Part shown: positions 24,337-33,490 of the stretch, one piece after another | Layout of the letters: every line of letters begins with the position of its first letter | Position numbering within the stretch: the first letter of the stretch is position 1 | From: Lachnospiraceae bacterium UBA7109 | GTDB taxonomy: Bacteria; Bacillota; Clostridia; Lachnospirales; Lachnospiraceae | DNA length: 53,193 nucleotides | Assembly (NCBI GenBank): GCA_002492335.1 | Contig: DKYD01000104.1 | Span: forward strand, 27,749-80,941 | Reading direction: 5' to 3' | Program-made: the position numbers and the translations under genes | The notes under the pieces: model-generated | What the model was told of the DNA's origin: nothing | The model's input: the letters and a program-made list of their open reading frames with translations, nothing else | Database searches by the model: none

Positions 24337-25610
24337 GCCATTTCACCTGCCTTTATTAATGTCTCTCCGCTTTCCAGTACTCCATCCGGATAATCTTCTT
24401 TCACCGTCACGCCGCTGATTGCTGTATTCTTACCAATCTGAACGCCATCCGGAACCAGGGAGTTCTCTCCGATCGTAACAAGTCCGAAGGAATAAATTGC
24501 CGGTTTCAGCTTATTCGGCACATCGCTTCCGATTCCCAGTGTTACATTATCTCCAATCTTACAGCTTTCTGCAACGATAGATTTATCAATTACACAGTTT
24601 TTACCCACAACCGTATCGTTCATAATAATGGAATCCCGCACTACCGTTCCTTCTCCGATTGTAACACCGGATCCGATAATACAATTGTGTACTTCTCCGT
24701 AAATCTCAGAACCATTACAGATAATACTTCTCTCTATTACAGACTGTTCTGAAATATACTGCGGAGGAAGAATACCATTGGTATTGGTATAAATCTTCCA
24801 GAACTCCTCATAAAGATTGAATTCCGGAATGATATCGATAAGCTCCATGTTTGCTTCCCAGTATGAGCCAAGTGTTCCTACATCCTTCCAGTAACCATTG
24901 TACTCATATGCAAATAATCTCTGTCCGTTCCCATGGCAGTATGGGATAATATGTTTACCAAAATCACAGCCCGGCTCGTCCTTCAATGCAAGAAGCGCGT
25001 CTCTCAGCACCGGCCAGCTGAAGATGTAAATACCCATGGACGCCAGATTACTCTTTGGCTCCGGCGGTTTCTCCTGAAATTCCGTAATCTTTCCGTCATC
25101 GTCCGTAACCACGATACCAAAGCGGCTGGCTTCTTCCATCGGTACCGGCATAGCGGCAATTGTAATATCCGCATTATTCGCCTTATGATAATCCAGCATC
25201 ACTTCATAATCCATCTTGTAGATATGATCGCCGGAAAGAATCAGCACATAGTCCGGATTAAAGCTTGCCATATAATCCAGGTTCTGGAAAATGGCATTCG
25301 CCGTACCAGTATACCATTCGCTGTTCGTACTCTTCTCATACGGCGGAAGAACCGTAACGCCACCAATATTACGGTCCAAATCCCACGGAACACCTATACC
25401 AATATGTGTATTAAGCCGCAGCGGACGATATTGCGTCAGCACTCCGACAGTGTCGATTCCCGAATTAATACAGTTACTGAGCGGGAAGTCAATAATTCTA
25501 TATTTTCCTCCAAAAGCAACTGCCGGCTTGGCAACTTTTGCTGTAAGGACGCCGAGTCTGCTTCCCTGTCCTCCTGCCAACAGCATTGCTATCATCTCTT
25601 TCTTTCTCAT
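24333..25610 (-). CDS. glgC: Glucose-1-phosphate adenylyltransferase, catalytic subunit GlgC
   Basis: 425 residues. Makes ADP-glucose from glucose-1-phosphate and ATP, the first committed step of glycogen synthesis. LLAGGQGSRLGVLT, the Lys motif KPAVAFGGKYRIIDFPLSNC (ends KPAV and LSNC), SGDHIYKMDY with the catalytic Asp, and EFQEKPPEPKSN are all present; a beta-helix C-terminus follows. AAAGGGTGATGAC precedes the ATG. It is divergent from murC and leads the glgC-glgD-spoVG unit. No glgA, glgB or glgP is in the window. Confidence 0.95.
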   Translation of the reverse strand: MRKKEMIAMLLAGGQGSRLGVLTAKVAKPAVAFGGKYRIIDFPLSNCINSGIDTVGVLTQYRPLRLNTHIGIGVPWDLDRNIGGVTVLPPYEKSTNSEWYTGTANAIFQNLDYMASFNPDYVLILSGDHIYKMDYEVMLDYHKANNADITIAAMPVPMEEASRFGIVVTDDDGKITEFQEKPPEPKSNLASMGIYIFSWPVLRDALLALKDEPGCDFGKHIIPYCHGNGQRLFAYEYNGYWKDVGTLGSYWEANMELIDIIPEFNLYEEFWKIYTNTNGILPPQYISEQSVIERSIICNGSEIYGEVHNCIIGSGVTIGEGTVVRDSIIMNDTVVGKNCVIDKSIVAESCKIGDNVTLGIGSDVPNKLKPAIYSFGLVTIGENSLVPDGVQIGKNTAISGVTVKEDYPDGVLESGETLIKAGEMA

Positions 25611-25643
25611 GTCATCACCCTTTCTAAAATGTCTCTTGCTTGA

Positions 25644-25672
25644 AGTATACCATATTTTTCTTCTTTAGTGAA
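25644..25672 (-). promoter_or_regulatory. Probable promoter of glgCD-spoVG
   Basis: Minus strand TTCACT (25667-25672), 17 bp, TGGTATACT (-10 at 25644-25649 with extended TG). Confidence 0.5.
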
Positions 25673-25736
25673 CATTTTTTACAAATAATTTTAATTTTCT
25701 GTTAACTTTTTATGAAATAATAACAAAAAATTTGGG

Positions 25737-25765
25737 TTGGTTTTTTTTGCATATATGTTTATAAT
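25737..25765 (+). promoter_or_regulatory. Probable promoter of murC
   Basis: TTGGTT (25737-25742), 17 bp, TATAAT (25760-25765). Downstream, CCATATT/AATATGG with a 3-nt loop (about 25784-25800) lies in the leader and could be an operator or small hairpin. The remaining sequence to the ATG has no gene. Confidence 0.5.
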
Positions 25766-25851
25766 ATATGAAGGGGAAATTTACCATATTACAAATATGG
25801 CAAACTCTCTGAAAGTTCCAGGAATTAGTATAATAATAAGGAAGGGATTTT

Positions 25852-27231
25852 ATGTATAAAATTAATTTTAAAAAGCCTGTACATGTACATTTCATAGGGA
25901 TCGGCGGCATTAGCATGAGCGGCCTGGCTGAAATATTATTAAAGGAAGGTTTTACCATATCCGGTTCTGACAATAAGGAATCCGCACTGACCGATAATCT
26001 CGAGAAGGCCGGCGCCGCTGTCTTTTACGGACAGAAAGCTTCGAATATTATAGACGGAATCGATGTTGTTGTATATACGGCAGCCATCCATGAGGACAAC
26101 GAAGAATACCAGGCTGCCCTTGCGAAAGGACTTCCTATGCTGAGCAGAGCTGAACTTCTCGGACAGCTCATGACCAACTACAAGATACCGATTGCCGTGT
26201 CAGGCACCCATGGAAAAACAACGACAACTTCCATGCTGTCTCACATACTTCTTGCCGGGGACATGGATCCAACCATATCTGTAGGCGGTATTTTAAAAGC
26301 AATCGGCGGCAACATACGAGTGGGCAGTTCCGATATATTCGTAACCGAAGCCTGCGAATACACAAATAGCTTTTTACACTTTTTCCCAAAAATCAGTGTT
26401 ATTTTAAATATAGATGAAGATCATTTGGATTTCTTTAAGGATCTGGAAGATATCCGCTGCTCTTTCCGTGAATTTGCAAAGCTTCTTCCAAAAGACGGAG
26501 CCTTGATTATAAACGGAGAAATCGACCGTCTCGGCGAAATCACCGAAGGCCTTCCTTGCAAAGTCGTCACCTTTGGCTGTGACCACTCTATGAATTACAG
26601 TGCAGTGAATATTGCACATAACAGGCTGGGAGAAGCTTCCTTTGATTTCCTGAAAGACGGTGTATTTGTGGAGCGCATTTCCCTTTCTGTAAACGGAATC
26701 CATAATGTAACGAACGCACTGGCAGCACTGGCGGCGGCAGATCTGCTTCACATACCGGTGGAAACTGCCAGAAGAGGATTAAAGGACTTCACCGGAACAG
26801 ACCGGCGCTTTGAATATAAGGGCGAATTTAACGGTGTTACCGTTATTGATGACTACGCACACCATCCGACAGAAATTGCGGCCACATTAACCGCGGCAAG
26901 ACATTATCCGCACCGGGAAATCTGGTGTCTTTTCCAGCCGCATACGTATACCCGCACAAAAGCGCTGTTTCCGGAATTTGTAGAGGCGCTTTCCCATACG
27001 GATCATGTTATTCTTGCTGACATTTATGCAGCAAGAGAAACTGATACTCTGGGAATTTCATCAGAGGCAATTGCTGATGCTCTGAAAGAACAGGGCTGTG
27101 ATGCTTATTACTTCCCATCCTTTGAAGAAATAGAAGCTTTTTGTCAGGAGCATTGCCAAAAAGATGATATGTTGATAACTATGGGAGCCGGAGACGTTGT
27201 AAACATTGGCGAAACTTTGATTGGAAAATAA
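25852..27231 (+). CDS. murC: UDP-N-acetylmuramate--L-alanine ligase
   Basis: Cytoplasmic peptidoglycan enzyme of 459 residues that adds L-Ala to UDP-MurNAc using ATP. GIGGISMSGLAEIL (UDP-binding Rossmann part), SGTHGKTTTTSML (P-loop), EACEYTNSFLHF, NIDEDHLDFF and DDYAHHPTEI are the Mur ligase motifs in order. Length is normal. AAGGAAGGG lies before the ATG. It stands alone from dcw-type genes here; its stop codon is followed at once by DnaA-box-like sites. Confidence 0.97.
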   Translation: MYKINFKKPVHVHFIGIGGISMSGLAEILLKEGFTISGSDNKESALTDNLEKAGAAVFYGQKASNIIDGIDVVVYTAAIHEDNEEYQAALAKGLPMLSRAELLGQLMTNYKIPIAVSGTHGKTTTTSMLSHILLAGDMDPTISVGGILKAIGGNIRVGSSDIFVTEACEYTNSFLHFFPKISVILNIDEDHLDFFKDLEDIRCSFREFAKLLPKDGALIINGEIDRLGEITEGLPCKVVTFGCDHSMNYSAVNIAHNRLGEASFDFLKDGVFVERISLSVNGIHNVTNALAALAAADLLHIPVETARRGLKDFTGTDRRFEYKGEFNGVTVIDDYAHHPTEIAATLTAARHYPHREIWCLFQPHTYTRTKALFPEFVEALSHTDHVILADIYAARETDTLGISSEAIADALKEQGCDAYYFPSFEEIEAFCQEHCQKDDMLITMGAGDVVNIGETLIGK

Positions 27232-27263
27232 TTATCCACATTTTCCACACAATTTTATCCACA
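27232..27263 (+). promoter_or_regulatory. Cluster of three DnaA boxes upstream of the dnaD-dnaI operon
   Basis: TTATCCACA at 27232-27240 and 27255-27263 are perfect consensus DnaA boxes; TTTTCCACA at 27241-27249 is one mismatch away. All are on the plus strand within 32 bp, starting directly after the murC stop codon and ending about 30 bp before the -35 region of the helicase-loader operon. They probably let DnaA control this operon. Confidence 0.7.
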
Positions 27264-27293
27264 AAAAACTCTTTTTTTGAATCAAAAAATCCT

Positions 27294-27321
27294 TTTTTGT
27301 CGGTTCTCTTGATGCTATAAT
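27294..27321 (+). promoter_or_regulatory. Promoter of the dnaD-dnaI-prs operon
   Basis: TTTTTG (27294-27299), 16 bp, TGCTATAAT (extended -10; hexamer 27316-27321). The start codon is 44 bp downstream. Confidence 0.6.
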
Positions 27322-27364
27322 GGATGTCACCAACGAAATTTTGTAAGGAGGACCGGCACTGGTT

Positions 27365-28369
27365 ATGAAAAAGCTAACACTGACAAGTCATGTACAGACT
27401 GACACTACCGTACTTGAAAATGAATTTATTGACAATTACATGGCAAAAGCGAACGGAGAATATGTAAAAGTATATCTTCTTCTTTTGCGCCATCTGAATG
27501 AACCTGCCGGGACTTTGACTATTTCCAGAATTGCAGATCTTCTGGATCACACGGAAAAAGATGTAATCCGGGCGCTGAATTACTGGAAAAAACAGGGTCT
27601 TCTCGAATATGAGACCGGCTCTTCCAAAGAGCGGGAAACGGATATCCGGACAGGCGCACCGGACAAACAAGCGGACACGCCTTCTGCCACAGTAGAAGCG
27701 CCGACGCCGCTTGCAGCAGTCCCGGACATCCGGCAATACCGCAACCGAAAGGAATTCCGGGAGCTTATATTTGTTGCGGAACAGTATCTGGGCAAAACTT
27801 TATCTGCAACAGACATCGACACAATTACTTACTTTTATGAAACCTTACATATGTCTGCAGATTTAATTGAATATCTGATTGAATACTGTGTAGACAATGG
27901 ACACAAGAGTATGCACTACATTCAGAAAGTAGCTCTTTCCTGGAACGAGCGTGGGATTACTACAACCGCACAGGCTAAATCAGGTACGCTGGCTTATAAT
28001 AAAAACTGTTACAGCGTCCTGAACGCATTTGGTATCAAAGGACGTGCCCCGGCGTCTTCTGAGCTTTCCTATATAAAGAAGTGGAATGAGGAATACTGCT
28101 TTTCACTGGAAATTATTCTGGAGGCCTGCAACCGCACGATGAACACGATTCACCAGCCAAGCTTTGACTACGCGGACTCCATTCTTCGCAACTGGCTGAA
28201 AAAAGACGTGCGACACCTAAAAGATATTGAAACTGTTGACGCCGATTATCTGAAACAGAAACAAAAAAGGCAGCCTTCAACCCCTGCCATAAAAAATAAC
28301 CGATTTAACAATTTTGACAGCCGCTCCTATGATATGAATGATCTGGAGCGCAAACTGGTACAACAATAG
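27365..28369 (+). CDS. DnaD-like replication protein (two DnaB_2 domains)
   Basis: 334 residues. The N-terminal 80 residues look like a winged helix (YVKVYLLLLRHL, ISRIADLLDHTEKDVIRAL); a Pro/Thr/Ala-rich linker (about 95-125) follows, then two copies of the DnaD C-terminal (DnaB_2/DDBH2) fold, about 138-205 and 215-280, ending RNWLKKDVRHLKD. In Firmicutes, DnaD/DnaB proteins help load the replicative helicase at oriC and restart sites. GGAGG is 12 nt before the ATG. Next gene, 19 bp on, is the DnaI-type loader, so the pair makes a helicase-loading unit. Confidence 0.88.
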   Translation: MKKLTLTSHVQTDTTVLENEFIDNYMAKANGEYVKVYLLLLRHLNEPAGTLTISRIADLLDHTEKDVIRALNYWKKQGLLEYETGSSKERETDIRTGAPDKQADTPSATVEAPTPLAAVPDIRQYRNRKEFRELIFVAEQYLGKTLSATDIDTITYFYETLHMSADLIEYLIEYCVDNGHKSMHYIQKVALSWNERGITTTAQAKSGTLAYNKNCYSVLNAFGIKGRAPASSELSYIKKWNEEYCFSLEIILEACNRTMNTIHQPSFDYADSILRNWLKKDVRHLKDIETVDADYLKQKQKRQPSTPAIKNNRFNNFDSRSYDMNDLERKLVQQ

Positions 28370-28388
28370 ACAGGAGTAAAGACAGCTT

Positions 28389-29402
28389 ATGGCTCTATCA
28401 AATTCTCAGTATGACCAACTGATGCGTATTTATGAACAGAGACAACTGGATAATGAACACCTGCTTCGCAGCCACTATAAAGACGCCTGCGAGATAATCC
28501 CTGAACTTCAGAATATTGATAATAAGATTGCATCTCTGAGCGTTTCCAGTGCACGCGCTCTGCTTGAAGGAGACGATTCTTCTCTTTTTTCATTAAAAGA
28601 GCATATCCAGACTCTTTCTGCACAGAAACGTTCACTGCTTTTAAATCATGGTTTTCCTGAGGATTATCTGGAACCCCATTACATCTGTCCTGACTGCCAT
28701 GATACCGGTTATATTGATTCTGAAAAATGTCACTGCTTCAAAAAAGCAATCATTGATTTACTATATACACAATCCAATCTGCAGGAGATTCTTGAAAAGG
28801 AAAACTTTTCCACTTTCTCCACAGACTATTATTCATGCAGTCATATAGATCCTCTAACCGGAAGATCTTCCAGAGAATCCATAGAGACTGCTTTAAAAGT
28901 ATGTCATGAATTTGTAGATACCTTTCCGAATACTTTCCAGAATATCTTTCTATACGGAGATACCGGGGTTGGAAAGACCTTTCTTTCCCACTGCATTGCA
29001 AAGGAATTGATCGAACGTTCCTGCTCGGTTATTTATTTCTCCGCATCCCAGTTATTTGACCTTCTTGCAAGAAATGCCTTTGGAAAAAAAGAAGATTCGG
29101 AAGATGGTATGTTTGACCATATTTACGACTGCGATTTACTGATTATTGATGATCTCGGCACAGAGCTCGCCAACAGTTTCACTGTTTCCCGGCTCTTTGC
29201 ATGCCTGAACGAACGTATACTGAGAAAAAAATCTACTGTTATTTCTACAAACCTCGCACTGGAAGACATAAAATCTATATACTCTGAGCGTATTTTTTCC
29301 CGCATCAGCAGCAGCTATATTATGCTCCGGCTGACGGGTGATGATATTAGAATTCAAAAAAAATTACTGAATCTGGGAGGTACAAAAGATGATACGCCGT
29401 AA
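28389..29402 (+). CDS. DnaI/DnaC-like AAA+ helicase loader
   Basis: 337 residues. An N-terminal helical part and a zinc-finger-like cluster CPDCHDTGYIDSEKCHC (residues about 97-113) are followed by AAA+ motifs: GDTGVGKT (Walker A, about 193-200), LLIIDDLGTE (Walker B), STNLAL (sensor I) and RIFSRISSSY (arginine-finger region). This is the layout of Firmicute DnaI, which loads the DnaB-type helicase. The last 14 bp overlap prs, so the three genes form one operon. Confidence 0.9.
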   Translation: MALSNSQYDQLMRIYEQRQLDNEHLLRSHYKDACEIIPELQNIDNKIASLSVSSARALLEGDDSSLFSLKEHIQTLSAQKRSLLLNHGFPEDYLEPHYICPDCHDTGYIDSEKCHCFKKAIIDLLYTQSNLQEILEKENFSTFSTDYYSCSHIDPLTGRSSRESIETALKVCHEFVDTFPNTFQNIFLYGDTGVGKTFLSHCIAKELIERSCSVIYFSASQLFDLLARNAFGKKEDSEDGMFDHIYDCDLLIIDDLGTELANSFTVSRLFACLNERILRKKSTVISTNLALEDIKSIYSERIFSRISSSYIMLRLTGDDIRIQKKLLNLGGTKDDTP

Positions 29403-30573
29403 TGAACGAATACTGGACAATATACCAATCGGAGCTTTAGGTATTATTGCTCTTGATGGCTGCCAGGAAATGGGAAGGAAGGTAAATGATTATCTTGTCA
29501 AATGGCGCAGGGAAGATGGACATATCCACAAAAACGACGTCGTATACAACGGGTATGAACGTGATACTTACCTCATTAATGCAAAGGTTCCCCGTTTTGG
29601 TTCCGGAGAGGCAAAGGGAATCATCGGAGAATCTGTCCGTGGCAAGGATCTCTATCTCATGGTCGATGTATGCAATTACAGCCTCACCTACTCACTGACC
29701 GGACATATCAATCATATGTCCCCGGATGACCATTTTCAGAATCTGAAACGTGTGATTGCCGCTGTCGGCGGAAAAGGACGCCGCTTAAATGTCATTATGC
29801 CCTTCCTCTACGAAAGCCGCCAGCACAAAAGAAGCACGCGGGAGTCTCTGGACTGTGCAATCGCACTTCAGGAACTGGTTCGCATGGGCGTTGAAAATAT
29901 TATTACCTTTGACGCGCACGACCCAAGAGTCCAGAATGCGATCCCATTAAACGGATTCGAAACGGTTCGTCCAACCTATCAGATTGTCAAAGGACTTCTC
30001 AGCCGTTATGACGATCTGCAGATCGACAGCGATCATATGATGGCAATCAGCCCGGATGAGGGTGCGACAAGCCGTGCCGTATATCTTGCTAATGTGTTGA
30101 ACCTGGACATGGGAATGTTCTATAAGAGACGTGATTATACACGCATGGTCGGCGGACGCAATCCGATTATCGCCCACGAATTTCTCGGAGCATCTGTGGA
30201 GGGTAAGGACGTCATTATCCTGGACGATATGATTTCTTCCGGAGACAGTATCCTGGATGTTGCAAAGCAGTTAAAACAGCGCAAGGCAAAACGGATTTTT
30301 GCCGCCGCCACTTTTGGACTTTTCACAAACGGATTAGATAAATTCGACCAGGCATACGAAGAAGGACTGATTGACGCCATCCTGACTACCAACCTGATTT
30401 ATCAGACCCCGGAGCTTCTTGAACGTCCTTACTATATCAGCTGTGATATGAGCAAATATATCGCACTTATGATTGACACGCTCAACCATGATGGTTCTAT
30501 CAGCAGTATATTGAATCCAAGCGAGCGTATCCAGCAGGCTCTTTCAGAGTACAACAAAGCCAGAAACAGCTGA
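29389..30573 (+). CDS. prs: Ribose-phosphate pyrophosphokinase, long clostridial form
   Basis: Makes PRPP from ribose-5-phosphate and ATP for nucleotide, His and Trp synthesis. 394 residues against about 315 in Bacillus Prs; the extra length is mostly in the N-terminal half. Seen are the PPi-binding-like NVIMPFLYESRQHKRSTRESL (ends NVIM and RESL), FDAHDPRVQNAIP, and the PRPP loop VIILDDMISSGDSIL near residue 275. It starts inside the end of the dnaI-like gene, linking nucleotide supply with replication genes. Confidence 0.9.
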   Translation: MIRRNERILDNIPIGALGIIALDGCQEMGRKVNDYLVKWRREDGHIHKNDVVYNGYERDTYLINAKVPRFGSGEAKGIIGESVRGKDLYLMVDVCNYSLTYSLTGHINHMSPDDHFQNLKRVIAAVGGKGRRLNVIMPFLYESRQHKRSTRESLDCAIALQELVRMGVENIITFDAHDPRVQNAIPLNGFETVRPTYQIVKGLLSRYDDLQIDSDHMMAISPDEGATSRAVYLANVLNLDMGMFYKRRDYTRMVGGRNPIIAHEFLGASVEGKDVIILDDMISSGDSILDVAKQLKQRKAKRIFAAATFGLFTNGLDKFDQAYEEGLIDAILTTNLIYQTPELLERPYYISCDMSKYIALMIDTLNHDGSISSILNPSERIQQALSEYNKARNS

Positions 30574-30682
30574 ACTGTCTATTGCGAACTGATACTTCAG
30601 GCAGGAAATATTGTATAGTTTCACTTTCTTTCTCTGCCTTTCTATAGTATAATTAAAAAAAGAAATACTATGGGAGGATAAC

Positions 30683-31111
30683 ATGCCGAAAACACAACAT
30701 GAATTGAAAAACTCATTGCTGTTTCGAGTTACCTTTGGCATTCTGGCGCCATTGACTTTGCTGGCAGGAATGTGGATTCTGTATCATTATGGGAATCCTT
30801 TCCCCTGTTTTTTCCACAAAATTACCGGTTTATACTGTCCCGGCTGTGGAAGCGGGCGCGCACTCTATGCCCTGGTACACGGAAATATTCTGACCGCCTT
30901 TCGGAATAACATCTTTTTATTATTTGCACTTCCGTTTGTAGGCTGGTATTTTTTCGGCAGATATTTGGAACTGGTATTTCACCGGAGCTTCATCAGAATG
31001 CCTGCTATATCCTTAAAAACCTATCATCTGATCATGGCTGGCATCCTGATATATTGGATTGCAAGAAACCTGCCCTGGTTTCCATTTACTCTGCTTGCTC
31101 CGATTTCCTAA
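30683..31111 (+). CDS. DUF2752 membrane protein
   Basis: 142 residues with three or four membrane helices (about 14-32, 70-92, 113-130). The DUF2752 signature GLYCPGCGSGRALYALVHG (two Cys, Gly-rich, then Arg) lies at about 49-67. Function of the family is unknown. TGGGAGGATAAC before the ATG and a TATAAT box at about 30648 suggest its own promoter. It precedes another small zinc-ribbon membrane protein; such pairs of small membrane proteins are common in Clostridia. Confidence 0.85.
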   Translation: MPKTQHELKNSLLFRVTFGILAPLTLLAGMWILYHYGNPFPCFFHKITGLYCPGCGSGRALYALVHGNILTAFRNNIFLLFALPFVGWYFFGRYLELVFHRSFIRMPAISLKTYHLIMAGILIYWIARNLPWFPFTLLAPIS

Positions 31112-31164
31112 ATATTAAAAAAGAAAGGTTCCTGTGAAACTTACATAGGAAAAAGGTATGTAAC

Positions 31165-31698
31165 ATGAAAGTATGTCCATTTTGTAATTCTCAGTATTCG
31201 GATGATGTGAAATTCTGCCAGCAATGCGGGCATGAATTATCGTCTGTAAATCCAGATACTTCAAGTGCTCAGAACAGCTATGAAACAAGCACACAAAACA
31301 ACTATAACGCTAACCAGCAGAACAACAGCTACAATACTAACCAGCAAAACAGCTACAATGCCAATCAGCAATATGACTACAATACCAATCCGCAGTACAA
31401 CATGAATAACAATTACAATGAGCCGACTGCTTCTCTGGGCAGTATACAGCTGAACACAACAAAACTTACTGTATGGTCAATCGTCAATCTGATCTGCTGC
31501 TGTATGCCCCTTGGAATTGCAAGTTTAATTTTCTCGTTAACTGCTAAGAACAAACCGACTCCGGAAGAGCAGAACAAGGCTCTGAAGACCGCCCTCACTT
31601 TATGCCTGATTGGTACGATCGGCGGAGTAATTGTTGAGTTCTTATACGTCCTTTTGATGTTCTTTCTGGGATCTAGCGGTTATGGGTATATGATGTAA
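31165..31698 (+). CDS. Zinc-ribbon plus CD225/dispanin-type membrane protein
   Basis: 177 residues in three parts: an N-terminal zinc ribbon (CPFC at 4-7 and CQQC at 18-21), a low-complexity linker of Asn/Gln/Tyr repeats (YNANQQN, YNTNQQN and variants, about 38-90), and a C-terminal two-helix membrane part with SIVNLICCCMPLGIASLIFS and a pair of Cys next to the helix, as in CD225/dispanin proteins. Function unknown; membrane-linked scaffold or quality-control roles are only guesses. It ends with a good terminator. Confidence 0.82.
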   Translation: MKVCPFCNSQYSDDVKFCQQCGHELSSVNPDTSSAQNSYETSTQNNYNANQQNNSYNTNQQNSYNANQQYDYNTNPQYNMNNNYNEPTASLGSIQLNTTKLTVWSIVNLICCCMPLGIASLIFSLTAKNKPTPEEQNKALKTALTLCLIGTIGGVIVEFLYVLLMFFLGSSGYGYMM

Positions 31699-31708
31699 TT
31701 TTCACGTT

Positions 31709-31754
31709 AAAAAGACCTGCTGCAACAGCAATACACAATGCAGCGGGTCTTTTT
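31709..31754. terminator. Bidirectional terminator between convergent genes
   Basis: AAAAAGACCTGCTGCA (31709-31724) and TGCAGCGGGTCTTTTT (31739-31754) pair over 16 bp with one mismatch and a 14-nt loop, with A- and T-tracts for both strands. Confidence 0.9.
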
Positions 31755-31779
31755 ATGAATCCTCTAACGATATATTAGT

Positions 31780-32676
31780 TTAATTTTCGTATTCAAATCC
31801 ACTCGGTTCACTCAGCGGCTGCTCCAGAAGCTTCGGATGTGCAAAAATATATTTTATCAGCTTCAGGCTTCTTGCAAAATAAAATCCATCCGCAATCCGT
31901 TCATCGAGCGTCGCACCGATATCGATCAAATCTCTGATCTCCTTGCGTCCATCCGGCATCAGTACTTCTTCTTTGTGCAATGTCCCAATTGTAATCATAA
32001 TACTGTTTGTGCCGTAATTATTCAAATGATGATACACCGAAGGACATTTAATACTACCCAGATTGCTGCACAGAATCGTCGTATAGTTCGGATCTCCCTC
32101 CGTAATAAACTTCGGATTCATCCCCCAGAAATCCAGCCAGCGGATCATGCGGATCAGGAGCATCAGGATTGGGCGTGGAATTTTAGCAAAAGAGTCTAAC
32201 AAACTATCCACTCCACCGGTCGAATGCTCACTTTTTCTTGTCTCCCGTACATCCCCGATAATCTTCTTGCTGATCTCATCCAGAGAATCTGTGTCCTTTG
32301 GAACCAGAACCATAAGCGCCTCCTCTGCATGGTCGGTAAACCGACGCTTGCAGACAAAACTCAGACTTATTTCATTACGCTCATAAATCCGACGTCCCTG
32401 AATAAACCGGTTCATAAGCGGACGTTCTCTGACCATTCGTGCCAGTCCGGTAATCGCACAGTGAAAAATCGTTGTCTTGTAGTCCGGATGCTCTGCATTC
32501 TTCTCTTCCAGATATTTCACAAGCTCTGTCGCATCAATGGTATCATTTAAATAAACCTCGCAATCCGTCCGGTTTGGCATCAAATGCGCCATTACCGTCT
32601 GAAGTCCGGGCGCGTTACGCACCCAGCGGCCATCACGCCTGTCTCCCCAGTGTCTTTTCTGCTTCTGTTCCTTCAT
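31780..32676 (-). CDS. E2/CAT-fold acyltransferase-like protein without catalytic His
   Basis: 298 residues resembling the catalytic domain of 2-oxoacid dehydrogenase E2 (same fold as chloramphenicol acetyltransferase), but with no lipoyl or subunit-binding domain. The place of the active motif DHRxxDG reads TLDERIADGFYFA: the His is Glu, while Asp-Gly is kept. Other fold segments (PNYTTILCSNLGSI, MITIGTLHKEE) are conserved. AAAGGAG precedes the ATG at 32676; the gene overlaps the MBL gene by 44 bp. There are no E1 or E3 genes nearby, so a dehydrogenase role is unlikely. Confidence 0.75.
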   Translation of the reverse strand: MKEQKQKRHWGDRRDGRWVRNAPGLQTVMAHLMPNRTDCEVYLNDTIDATELVKYLEEKNAEHPDYKTTIFHCAITGLARMVRERPLMNRFIQGRRIYERNEISLSFVCKRRFTDHAEEALMVLVPKDTDSLDEISKKIIGDVRETRKSEHSTGGVDSLLDSFAKIPRPILMLLIRMIRWLDFWGMNPKFITEGDPNYTTILCSNLGSIKCPSVYHHLNNYGTNSIMITIGTLHKEEVLMPDGRKEIRDLIDIGATLDERIADGFYFARSLKLIKYIFAHPKLLEQPLSEPSGFEYEN

Positions 32677-33490
32677 AAACGGTTTCTCCTTTCCTGAGAG
32701 GTCTGCATGGAATATGGAATTCCTCCCACACATTCCGAACAAACCCCGAGACGTCAACCTCTCCGGTCAATGGCTCAAATGTATTATCATAATGATCTAA
32801 CAATATTTTTTTCGGCTGAAGGCGTCTTACCAGGTTCAATGCATAAGTATCTGCATCGCTCCTGCCCTGCAGAGGAAGAATCAATAGATCTGCCCCGGTG
32901 GGATAGGATACATTTTGATCCAGATTCATACTTCCCATAATCTGCACACGCTTTCCTGCACAAATCACCTCATAAAACAAGATTTCTTTATTCTCCGGAT
33001 ATGTCATATTCAGATACAAGAGCCGGAGCAGATGCCCCGGATGCCGGAAAAACCTCCGGCTGCAAACGGTTCTCAGAATCAGCGGAAAATCAAATCTGCA
33101 ATGCCTTCCCTGCAGGCATCGAACTGTAAATGGTCCGATTGCCACCTCTGTACCCGGCTGAATCTCTCGAAACTGCATCTCAGGCATCCCCCGGCGCAGC
33201 AACGTTTTCTTCGGAGTCTCTGTGCAATAAATAATCGGCCGCTCTTCATGCGAAGACTCTCCTTCCTGCCTTCTGTTCTTTGCATACAATCTGGGCAGGT
33301 GATAAATATGATCGAAATGCCCATGAGTAATAAAAATATTTCTCATGCATCTTAATTCTTTCTCATATGGCAATATTTCCGGTGGTTTTTTTAATTCCCC
33401 CGGACGAATCCCCATAAATGGATCGAATGCAAGACCGACGCCCTCTTCTTCCAGCATCAGGCTTGCCGTGCCGTACCAGATCAGTTTCAA
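32633..33490 (-). CDS. MBL-fold metallohydrolase
   Basis: 285 residues. THGHFDH (about 55-61) is the metal-binding HxHxDH motif; GRHCRFDFP, GSMNLDQN and LDHYDNTFEP supply the further metal ligands expected for the UlaG/NAPE-PLD-like group. The start is TTG at 33490, overlapping the ligase stop (TTGA) behind GGAGG, so translation is coupled. The substrate is unknown; an ester, thioester or phosphodiester made by the neighbouring ligase is a reasonable inference. Confidence 0.83.
   Translation of the reverse strand: MKLIWYGTASLMLEEEGVGLAFDPFMGIRPGELKKPPEILPYEKELRCMRNIFITHGHFDHIYHLPRLYAKNRRQEGESSHEERPIIYCTETPKKTLLRRGMPEMQFREIQPGTEVAIGPFTVRCLQGRHCRFDFPLILRTVCSRRFFRHPGHLLRLLYLNMTYPENKEILFYEVICAGKRVQIMGSMNLDQNVSYPTGADLLILPLQGRSDADTYALNLVRRLQPKKILLDHYDNTFEPLTGEVDVSGFVRNVWEEFHIPCRPLRKGETVYEGTEAEKTLGRQA

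Noticed and set aside
27232..27263. Chromosomal origin oriC
   Set aside because: Only three DnaA boxes and no dnaA/dnaN genes or AT-rich unwinding region with them; a regulatory site is more likely.
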